The translations under genes were made by a program, and so were the position numbers. Positions 47,924-57,772 of a DNA stretch of 64,000 nucleotides are shown here, piece after piece. The stretch lies in contig OX345644.1 of the NCBI GenBank assembly GCA_947044365.1, positions 6,884,077-6,948,076 on the forward strand. Reading direction: 5' to 3'. This DNA comes from Petrosia ficiformis. Its lineage: Eukaryota; Porifera; Demospongiae; Haplosclerida; Petrosiidae. How positions within the stretch are numbered: position 1 is the first letter of the stretch; each line of letters starts with the position of its first letter. The notes beneath the pieces were generated by a model. The model worked only from the letters and a program-made list of their open reading frames with translations. It did not search any database and was not told where the DNA came from.

Positions 47924-48560
47924 ATGGACACCACTTCAGACAGTGAATTGAAATGGGGAGAAGGGATAAGACAGGATGAAAGTAATTCTGTCATTAGTAC
48001 TCCACTAATTATCTACTAGATCATTGTGTTAGATTTATTAATGATGTCATCTATCTCGACTCCTGATCAGTCTGAGAAATCACTTGAATTAACTTTAGAC
48101 AGGAAATCTAAGCGGTATGTATTCTAGTTAACTTCTTATATATAATTATATATGTGTGAAACAGAAAGAAACACAATTTTTATGAGAAGGCATTGATTTC
48201 ATTTCAGAAAGAAGTTGTAATAAACATACATGTGTACGTTATAAATAATGTACACATTTCTATTTATGGTAGGTTCATCTCCTGTGTCTTTTAGCTCATA
48301 GTCGTACATACAGTTCAATGTGTGATGATCCTCTTGTACAATCTCTTGTTATTTCATTAACTCCATCGATATTTTCATTAGTGAGTTCTTGCGATACCAT
48401 CAATGAAAAGGATTTACCTAAATTAATGAGATGGTAAGTTATGATTGATATTATAATAATATTACCAGATCTTGTAGGTTTTCATCAAGTGTAAGTACAT
48501 TACAAGAATATATTGGACCTCATCTAAAAAATAATATGTGTTATAATATATTATCATGTA
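47924..48560 (+). pseudogene. 5' fragment of XPC (left duplication unit)
   Basis: Duplicates the first exons of XPC at 53,836: MDTTSDSELKWGEGIRQDE, MMSSISTPDQSEKSLELTLD, NFYEKALISFQKEVVINIH, VHLLCLLAHSRTYSSMCDDP and FSSSVSTLQEYIGPHLKNN. It stops abruptly at about 48,560, where KDM5-derived sequence begins. The promoter with two CACGTG boxes (47,895-47,909) is kept, so a truncated transcript could still be made. The Rad4/beta-hairpin domains are absent. Confidence 0.85.
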
Positions 48561-48702
48561 GCAAGGAGATTATTAATGAAGATGAGGATGAATATGATGA
48601 TGAACAGGAAGAACGAATGGAAGATACTGTTTGTTCAGCTTCACAATGTATACGACCTATGTCTTTAGCTAATAATAATTCTTTAGCAACTAGAAATGCA
48701 TA
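48561..48702 (+). pseudogene. Truncated KDM5 last-exon fragment at the duplication junction
   Basis: Matches the KDM5 last exon from about 43,573 (AGGAGATTATT) through the acidic stretch to CGACCTATGTCTT, then skips about 140 bp coding for the third PHD finger and resumes at AGCTAATAATAATTC, keeping the stop and 3' flank. It cannot encode a PHD finger. Confidence 0.88.
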
Positions 48703-48861
48703 ACTTGTGAAATCTCGTTTCTTTTACTGCTGAATCTTTTATGTATGTATGTATGTATGTATGTATGTATCTTTTCATGTTGTTAATTAATAATTAATTT
48801 TATTTCTTTAATTAATTTATTAATTTTTTTCTGAATGCGCGTTTGCGCAACCCTCCAAACA

Positions 48862-51415
48862 ATGGCTGCAAAAGAAAGCAGGGGTTTTGAGAAAGATGAC
48901 GACAGCAAGTAATTGTATATAGCATTTATTATCACACATTAATTATTATGTTGCAGATCATCTTTGATGCAAAAATATAAGTTTACAGTAAAAGAAGATT
49001 GCCTGTCTGGTCCACCAACAACTGGGAATACTTCATGGTTGGAGTATATATATTTCAAGGTATATGTATCTGTCTACAATGATTATTTATATATATATAT
49101 TATTAGCTTGGTAGAAATTGCTCTTATGAACCAGAAGACCTATTGGATAATGAAGGAGTGTGTCCTCTCTCTCCAGCTACTCAACAGATATTGAGAGAAA
49201 GAGTATTTCATGATTTAGTGAGTCATTCTATTTATAATTACATTCTGATAATAAAACTATATAAACATAACAAACACATCATTACATAACTCTGTAACGA
49301 GTTTAAACCCAATCCAAAACCCTTACTACTAAAATCAGTACCAAGGCTATAGTTCATGGTCCGTTTAGAGTTTCGAGAGAATATTAAAATGCTCGCAGTT
49401 GCTACAAACAACATTTCTGATCAAAAATAGTTTGAACACCTAATAAGGACATCATTATGTAACTCTGGAACAAATTTCGGACCAATCTGAAACGCTGAAT
49501 ATTTTGGTCTAAAAAATGGACCAGTTCATGGTTTTTTTAGAGTTTGGAGAGAATATTAAAATGCTCGCAGTTCCTACAAACGACATTTCTGATCAAAAAT
49601 ATTTTATTCACCTAATCTAGAAGTAATTTCCAACCAATCCCTCATTTTCATGAAATATTAGTACCCAAGTCTATGTATGGTTCAGGATCTGTTTAAAGTT
49701 TAAAGAGAACATTGTAATTTTAGGATCCTCGAGACATTGTGGATTATCATTGTCATATTATGGGAAATGGTTTTACAGGGTCTCAGTGCTACATGCATGA
49801 TTGTGTGAGTTAACGATATTCATTAACTTGTGTAGTTAATTATATTCATAGTACTATACATGGAGATATCCACTGCAGAAATTGAAAGCTATGGTGTTTT
49901 CAAATGCTGCTCAAGTTACTGATTATGATGACAAATTGTAAGTAGTATTATTTAATTAATACTTTCTAATCTCTTTTTTTCAGTGGTGATATCCAGTACA
50001 TAAGTCGTTTTATTCGTCTTATTAAGCATTTTGTACCAGCTGGAATTATTAACCCCTCTATGACTGGATTTATTCATGGTCGATATAATTTGTTACCATT
50101 TGATGCTGTGTATGATGCTGTAACTGGAGAACAAGATGTAAACCTTACATCAATGGTAGATGTGGTTTTGATATTCATTAGTATACAAGTCATTATCTTT
50201 CTTTTCTAGTATGTACCTAATGAATATTCTATACAGCTAGCTACTGAATTTCCTGAATTGTTCAATCCAGTTGGATCTGTTAATCCTCATAGACATGATG
50301 CACTAGATATACTTGAACAGTTATCTCAACATGGTGTTAACATTGTGCTATGGCTAGTATGTGTGTAATATGTTATCATATCTAATGTATGTAACTCTGT
50401 GTATTAGCCAAATGCAATGGGAATGGATCCATCAGATGAAACATTTGTTCCATTTTATAACAAGATAAAGGAACTAGATATGGTATATAATAATATGAAT
50501 ATACAATCTCACTTATTAATCACTGACTCAGATTATGCTTGTTCATGGTGGTAGTGATAATATACTAAATGCTGGTTTTCATGATAATAGTTTAGGAAAT
50601 CCCCTGCTTCTTAGACGGTACTAACTACGATATAATTATAATAATTTATAATGATATATTTATGATAGAGCTCTTGATTGTGGAGTAAAGATTATCACTG
50701 CTCATTGTGCAAGTGCTGTATGTTGTCATAGCAACTAATAGAGACTTAAAATTATACTTATAATTACAGGGATATGCTGCAGATATTGATAATGATAACA
50801 GATCTGTTCCTTGTTTTGAACTTTGGTTACGACTAATGAAGGAAGAAAAGTAATAATATATATCATGTGACTATCATGTGGTGTAATTTGAACCTAATCA
50901 GATATAAAGGGCAACTATTTGGAGATATGTCTCAAATATGTGCAGTACATAGAGTCCCTAATCTAAAACAAATATTAGAAGATACAGTAAGTAATTAGTA
51001 ATTGTGAATGTAATGAAAATAGTAACATTCTTATAGGAATTACATGATAGATTAGTATATGGATCAGATTATCCTATACATGCTGTTAATGTTGTAGTAC
51101 ATACATCAAGATTACAAAGGTATATAACTTAATTAACAGGGAAGTGTAAGATCTCACTGGTTTATAATTAGTTACTAGTGCCACAACAATGCATGAAGTC
51201 TTTGTAAATATTAATATCATGAAATTCATTACAGGTTTGGCATGATAACGTCTGAAGAGAAAGTGTGTCTTGATGAACTATTTCAATACAACTGTCTTCT
51301 GTTTGATGTTGCTTGTAAGAGATTATTAAGAGGAAGTGGAGGAGAGAAGCTACCTGCGGATATGTTTAAGAATCATTCATTAATACCTGCAAGAAAGACA
51401 ACACCTCATGATTAA
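48862..51415 (+). CDS. Amidohydrolase-related metal-dependent hydrolase, copy 2
   Basis: Same exon structure as copy 1 and open throughout. It keeps MAAKESRGFEKDDDSK, VDYHCHIMGNGFTGSQ, MTGFIHGRYNLLPFDAVYDA, the HGGSDN, AHCASA and GSDYP motifs, and ends ARKTTPHD. Compared with copy 1 it differs at several positions in the first half (for example VTDYDDKL for VTDRLGKT, SYEPEDL for SFEPEDL) but is almost identical from about 50,215 to the stop, introns included. It lies in the right duplication unit. The active site looks intact; substrate unknown. Confidence 0.82.
49340..49700 (+). repeat. 180-bp repeat family units in hydrolase copy 2
   Basis: About two units in the same intron as in copy 1; they carry different substitutions and retain GTTCATGG at one boundary. 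Confidence 0.85.
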
Positions 51416-51606
51416 CATTCTACATTTTGGTGTTCATAGAACCGTAACTTTTAAGACTCTAAAATATAGTTCTACTGCAACAACTAAAATAATAATATAA
51501 TTGCATGTTTACTTCAAAACACTTTGTATTGACTACAAGATAGTTACCATATTGTCTGTTATATGGGTGTATATAATTATGATAGATAGTAATTAAAATT
51601 TTGTTG

Positions 51607-51636
51607 TGCGCATGCGCATTATTCAAAAATCTATAA
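51607..51636 (+). promoter_or_regulatory. NRF1-type palindrome and TATA-like box of the small gene
   Basis: TGCGCATGCGCA at 51,607-51,618, a perfect palindrome, followed by CTATAAAGACGTC. Conserved in both duplication units although nearby non-coding sequence has drifted. Confidence 0.6.
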
Positions 51637-51676
51637 AGACGTCTTCACGTTGCTGTGATTGTAGTTTCCCCAAAAG

Positions 51677-53671
51677 ATGCTGTCGATAAACAAAGAAAAG
51701 ATTTGGGAATCTCTAGAACACAAAAGAATATGTCAAACATATGGATTCGGCGGATTAAAGGACACCGAAACAGTCTGGTGTAGCTAGACTAATGATGAGG
51801 TTAGTTATCATACAATACAAATGTGGTTTAATCCAATTCCATCTCATGTATAGTGTTTTTAATTACCAATATTTACACAATATTATAATCATTCTCTTCT
51901 ATATTTCTTCTCTTAGTTCCAGTTTCAAGACAGAGAGCTACTTTCCACCTGTGACAAATTATCAACTTACAGATTATGTACAAGATCAGGCTGTGTACAC
52001 AGATCAGTTGAATGTAGTAAATTAATTGTACCTTTATCTCATGCATTTATCTAATGTATTCTCTAGTTCAGTTGACTTGTGAAAAATAGTATGAATTTAT
52101 ATCATTAAATGCTGTCTTGTTTTTTAGTATTGAGCTTCACTTCGGTGTAGACGGCAGGAAATAAGATAGTAATTTAGTAATATAACTTCATACAATGTTT
52201 AACACAATGCAATTGTAACTGTATCTCATGCATTTCTCTAATGTATTCTCTAGTTCAGTTGACTTGTGAAAAATAGTGTGAATTTATATCATTAAATGCT
52301 GTCTTGTTTTTTAGTATTGAGCTTCACTTCGGTGTAGACGGCAGGAAATAAGATAGTAATTTAGTAATATGACTTCATACAATGTTTAACACAATGCAAT
52401 TGTAACTGTATCTCATGCATTTCTCTAATGTATTCTCTAGTTCAGTTGACTTGTGAAAAATAGTGTGAATTTATATCATTAAATGCTGTCTTGTTTTTTA
52501 GTATTGAGCTTCACTTCGGTGTAGACGGCAGGAAATAAGATAGTAATTTAGTAATATAACTTCATACAATGTTTAACACAATGCAATTGTAACTGTATCT
52601 CATGCATTTCTCTAATGTATTCTCTAGTTCAGTTGACTTGTGAAAAATAGTGTGAATTTATATCATTAAATGCTGTCTTGTTTTTTAGTATTGAGCTTCA
52701 CTTCGGTGTAGACGGCAGGAAATAAGATAGTAATTTAGTAATATGACTTCATACAATGTTTAACACAATGCAATTGTAACTGTATCTCATGCATTTCTCT
52801 AATGTATTCTCTAGTTCAGTTGACTTGTGAAAAATAGTGTGAATTTATATCATTAAATGCTGTCTTGTTTTTTAGTATTGAGCTTCACTTCGGTGTAGAC
52901 GGCAGGAAATAAGATAGTAATTTAGTAATATAACTTCATACAATGTTTAACACAATGCAATTGTAACTGTATCTCATGCATTTCTCTAATGTATTCTCTA
53001 GTTCAGTTGACTTGTGAAAAATAGTGTGAATTTATATCATTAAATGCTGTCTTGTTTTTTAGTATTGAGCTTCACTTCGGTGTAGACGGCAGGAAATAAG
53101 ATAGTAATTTAGTAATATAACTTCATACAATGTTTAACACAATGCAATTGTAACTGTATCTCATGCATTTCTCTAATGTATTCTCTAGTTCAGTTGACTT
53201 GTGAAAAATAGTGTGAATTTATATCATTAAATGCTGTCTTGTTTTTTAGTATTGAGCTTCACTTCGGTGTAGACGGCAGGAAATAAGATAGTAATTTAGT
53301 AATATAACTTCATACAATGTTTAACACAATGCAATTGTAACTGTATCTCATGCATTTCTCTAATGTATTCTCTAGTTCAGTTGACTTGTGAAAAATAGTG
53401 TGAATTTATATCATTAAATGCTGTCTTGTTTTTTAGTATTGAGCTTCACTTCGGTGTAGACGGCAGGAAATAAGATAGTAATTTAGTGATATATCTTCAT
53501 ACAATGTTTAACACAATGCTGTATCTATTAGATTGTTTTTCTAACAGTACAAATGTATATTAATGATACATTGTGTTATATTTTCTATTCTGTTACATAT
53601 TTTTGGTCTAGTATCAAGAAGCATGGGATGTTAAGTTGATGGTACCAGATTTGAATGATGAAAGGTGTTGA
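51677..53671 (+). CDS. Candidate small gene of unknown function (three exons, about 86 residues)
   Basis: I do not recognise this gene. Three segments join in phase: exon A 51,677-51,777 (MLSINKEKIWESLEHKRICQ, then TYGFGGLKDTETV), exon B 51,917-52,016 (KTESYFPPVTNYQLTDYVQD, then QAVYTDQLNV) and exon C 53,612-53,671 (YQEAWDVKLMVPDLNDERC, stop TGA). Exon lengths 101+100 give whole codons and borders are GT/AG, though the exon A donor (CTG|GTGTAG) is weak. Exon C differs from its duplicate mostly at silent sites, which supports coding. An NRF1-type site and TATA-like box lie just upstream. No signal peptide or membrane segment is seen. The intron before exon C holds eight 187-bp repeats. An alternative is that these are non-coding leader exons of XPC. 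Confidence 0.5.
52051..53520 (+). repeat. 187-bp tandem repeat, 8 copies (right duplication unit)
   Basis: Units start at 52,051, 52,238, 52,425, 52,612, 52,799, 52,986, 53,173 and 53,360. They are almost identical (only TATAACTTCA versus TATGACTTCA and a few others). Each includes TTGTTTTTTAGTATTGAGCT, a plausible but unused splice acceptor. Confidence 0.95.
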
Positions 53672-53835
53672 TCTTTAAGTAATAGAGTAGTTATTTCAGT
53701 TATATGTTGTATTTTTATTATTATCTTGCTTATGTCACGTCTTATAATACGTTAGTATCGCATGGCCAAGTACACGTATTTTGCGTTTGTTGCGCATGCC
53801 CAATAACACGTGTTTCCACGTGTGCTATTTTCAAG

Positions 53836-56800
53836 ATGGACACTTCTTCAGAGAGTGAAGTTGAATGGGGAGAAGAGATAGGACATGATGAAAGTAATTC
53901 TGTCATTAGTACTCCAGTAATTATCCACTAAATCATTGTGTTAGATTTATTAATGATGTCATCTATCTCAACAACTGATCAGTCTGAGAAATCACTTGAA
54001 ATAACTTTAGACAGGAAATCTAAACGGTAAGTATTAATTCTTATATGTAATTTTATATGTGTGAAACAGAAGGAAACACAACTTTTATGAGAAGGCAATG
54101 ATTTCATTTCAGAAAGAAGTTGTAATAAACATACACAAGGTACATACATATGTGTATGTTATAAATAATATACCATTTCTATTTATGGTAGGTTCATCTC
54201 CTGTGTATTTTAGCTCATAGTCGTATATACAGTTCAATGTGTGATGATCCTCTTGTACAATCTCTTGTTATTTCATTAACTCCATCGATATTTTCATTAG
54301 TGAGTCCTTGTGAGACCATCAATGAAACTGTTTTACCTAAATTAATAAGATGGTAAGTTATGATTGATATTATAATAATATTACTAGATCTTGTAGGTTT
54401 TCATCAAGTGTAAGTACATTACAAGAATATATTGGACCTCATCTAAAAAATAATGTGTGTTATAATATATTATCACATGTTGATCACATGACCATTAATT
54501 CTAATAGGTTTATACTGATGTTCAGTTATTAGTATCATTATTAAGGGGCTTAGGATTCCGAACAAGAATAGTATTAGTGTTAAAAGTCTCACCTTTGAAA
54601 TCTACTAAGTCAACTAAAGATTCAAAAAAGAAAGTACCTATTCAGTCACATGATGTGTCACCTGACTATACCACAAATGCTTTGGTGAATGAGCCCTTAG
54701 ATATGGATAGCAATTTGAAACAATTTAAATACAAAAAAGAAGATTCTCAAACTAATAAAAGAAAAAGGAAAGTTGAGAATATAACTAAATCACCATATTT
54801 TGATGACATCACAGTGACATCATCATCATTACCATCAAAAAGACCCAAACTAAACACATATGATGCAGTAGCACATGATGATATTATTATATATGGTATG
54901 TATTTGATGTATAATTGTATATTATGACTTGTCTTTCCTGATAGATAATTATAACAGTTGGACAGAGATACTATTAGCTGGTAAATGGATGTGTCTACAT
55001 TTACCATCCATTTCTGTTAATCAACCACACTTATGTGAGAAACATTGCCAACATCAGATGAACTATATCATAGCTATTGAAAATGGTAAGTTAAAAAGAT
55101 CAAATGAATAACATGTGACTTTTATTTTAGATCACATGATTTATGATGTCACACCTCGCTATGCGTCACAGTGGTGTACTAGTACTTGTAAGAACAGAAT
55201 TGATAGTAAATGGTGGAGTGAATGTCTTCAACCATTTACTCCATCTATTGAAGAATGCGAACTAGAGAATGAAGATATAACAGGTTTATTATTATTATCA
55301 TTATTGAATGATTTATTGCTTCTATTTTTCAGCATCTCTTCTATCTAATCCTTTACCAACGACTGCATCAGACTACAGGACACACCCACTGTATGTATTA
55401 ATAATTATTATATTAATGAGATTGTACTGTTATTATAATCGTATTTTAGATATGTTTTAAGAAGTCACTTATTGAAGTTTGAAGGTATTCTTATATTATG
55501 TAGTTTTGCAAATCGTCATGGCAACACTTGCAGCTATATATCCTGAAGATAGTGAAGTAATAGATTATTTTAGAGGAGAACCTGTTTATTCACGAAACTG
55601 TGTTCACTTTGTAAATAATTATAATTATCCAATTTATGTTAATTATTATAATTTATATAGTTACATACTCGAGAGACTTGGCTTAAAGAAGGTAGAATTG
55701 TGAAGGTAATTAATTATTAAATATTTATTACATATTTCAGTTACAAATTATGTAATAGAAAGGAGAGAAACCTTACAAGAGTGTGAAAGGAAGACGTAAA
55801 AAGGTAAGTTTGTTAGTTTGTATGTATATATATGTTATCAATTCAATCCATTAGGGTCAAACGACACTTGAGGCTGAATCAAATATGATAGATGTGTTTG
55901 GTAAATGGCAGACAGAAGAGTATATACCTCCACCAGTTGTAGATGTAAATATAATTGTAATAACTTATTATTATTTGTTAATTGTAAATATTATAGGGTA
56001 AAGTACCAAGAAATGAATATGGTAATGTTGAGTTATTTCAGTCTTCTATGTTACCAGCTGGATCTGTACATTTACATGGTATTTACGTGTTTTATTTACA
56101 TGTTTATGTTGACATCAATCAGTAGAGAATTATGTTTATAAACACAAACATTATCAATAAGAACAATAGATGTTTGTTATCACAATTATTGATGTTTTGT
56201 TTATTATTATTACATAACAATACATGTTTGTTTATTATTAAAATAACATTTAATAATAAACAAACATGTATTGTTATGTATTGAGAATAATAAACAAATA
56301 TACTATTGTTATGTATTGAGAATAATAAACAAATAACTTGTTTGTTTATTATTCTCAACACATAACAATAGTATATTTGTTTATTATTCTCAATACATAA
56401 CAATAGTATATTTGTTTATTATTCTCAACACATAACAATAGTATATTTGTTTATTATTCTCAATACATAACAATAGTATATTTGTTTATTATTCTCAACA
56501 CATAACAATAGTATATTTGTTTATTATTCTCAACACATAACAATAGTATATTTGTTTATTATTCTCAATACATAACAATAGTATATTTGTTTATTATTCT
56601 CAACACATAACAATAGTATATTTGTTTATTATTCTCAATACATAACAATAGTATATTTGTTTATTATTCTCAACACATAACAATAGTATATTTGTTTATT
56701 ATTCTCAACACATAACAATAGTATATTTGTTTATTATTCTCAATACATAACAATAGTATATTTGTTTACTGGTACCAAACAAATCACATTTCTCTTGTAC

Positions 56801-57206
56801 ACAGAACCTGGAATAGCTCGAGTTGCTCGTAAACTGAATTTAGATTATGCTCCAGCAATGAAAGGATGGGATTTCCATGGTGGATACTGTCATCCAATGT
56901 AATTTATATTACATTTTATAATAAATACTGAAATATGATTTGTCTTTGAATACAGTATAGAAGGTATTGTAGTTGCTGAGGAATTTAAAGATATATTAAT
57001 AGAAGCATGGTTACAAGAACAACAGATTATAATTGAGAAAGAGTCTAAAGTAATGAATATTAAACATTTATTATAATATTATAATAGTTTGTTTGTTTCT
57101 ATGACAACAGAAACGAGAGAAACGTATTCTGGAGAGATGGATAAAACTAACAAAAGGACTATTAGTTAAAGAGAGAGTAAAAAAACGATTTTTATTCACT
57201 CAATAA
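53836..57206 (+). CDS. XPC: XPC / Rad4 DNA damage recognition protein
   Basis: About fifteen exons. N-terminal acidic start MDTSSESEVEWGEEIGHDE; a 51-bp intron (GTAATTCTG...TGTTAG) removes an in-frame TAA and joins in phase to LLMMSSISTTDQSEKSLE. Then VHLLCILAHSRIYSSMCDDP, LLVSLLRGLGFRTRIVLVLK (transglutaminase fold), a lysine-rich insert, WTEILLAGKWMCLH, then DVTPRYASQWCTSTCKNRID and WWSECLQPF. The Rad4 beta-hairpin domains follow: HPLYVLRSHLLKFEAIYPED, YFRGEPVYSRNCVH, DTWLKEGRIVKGEKPYKSVK, DVFGKWQTEEYIPPPVVDGK, VPRNEYGNVELFQSSMLPAG, ARVARKLNLDYAPAMKGWDF, HGGYCHPIIEGIVVAEEFKD and a basic tail. XPC senses helix distortion and starts global-genome nucleotide excision repair. The promoter has twin CACGTG boxes about 30 bp upstream. 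The first exons are duplicated at 47,924. Confidence 0.93.
56115..56772. repeat. 35-bp tandem repeat with inverted left arm in an XPC intron
   Basis: About 12 direct units of TTTGTTTATTATTCTCAACA plus CATAACAATAGTATA from about 56,340 rightwards. To the left (56,240-56,337) the same units occur in the opposite orientation, so the array begins with a large inverted repeat centred near 56,338. Confidence 0.9.
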
Positions 57207-57772
57207 TTACATTATTTCTACCACACTTCATTATTAACATTAATTCAATGACACTAAATATGAAACTCCTAATCTTCTGTTCTCTTTGTTGGGGTATAGC
57301 TTTGATACTGGTTTTAATAACTCATTTTTGGGCTGAAACCGCACTGTAAAAATTAATAACCTTCATTTGGTTTCAATTCCTCCTGAGACTATAAATTAAT
57401 ACAAATTCCTTTTCTTCCTAGATAATGATTAATAATTTCTTCATCTTGATCTGTATTGACTAGTATATGAGATGAGGTACATGCCATAATAAAGAAATTT
57501 TTACTTCAGTTATAAATGTGATTATTATACAGATGTACTGTCCATAAGAACATAATGATTGATTTCATCATAAACAAATAGAGAGTATATCTGTACTTTT
57601 CATAACATGTTTACAATGGAAAGTAGCCAATCTTATATTTGATATAATATTGGCTACTTGTACTTTAATGTTCTCTTGAAACTCTAATTGGACCATGAAA
57701 ACAAAAAATTGAAATAATATTATTATACAACAGATGTCAGCGTGTGTTCAAGGGTCAACAGTCACAGTTTTT
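57207..57772. other. Convergent intergenic region between XPC and hydrolase copy 3
   Basis: About 570 bp, AT-rich, holding the 3' UTRs of both genes. No gene, repeat array or RNA gene was recognised. Confidence 0.6.

Noticed and set aside
53836..53931. Stand-alone 31-codon ORF before XPC
   Set aside because: The in-frame stop lies in a 51-bp intron with matching phase; the downstream exon continues the XPC N terminus.
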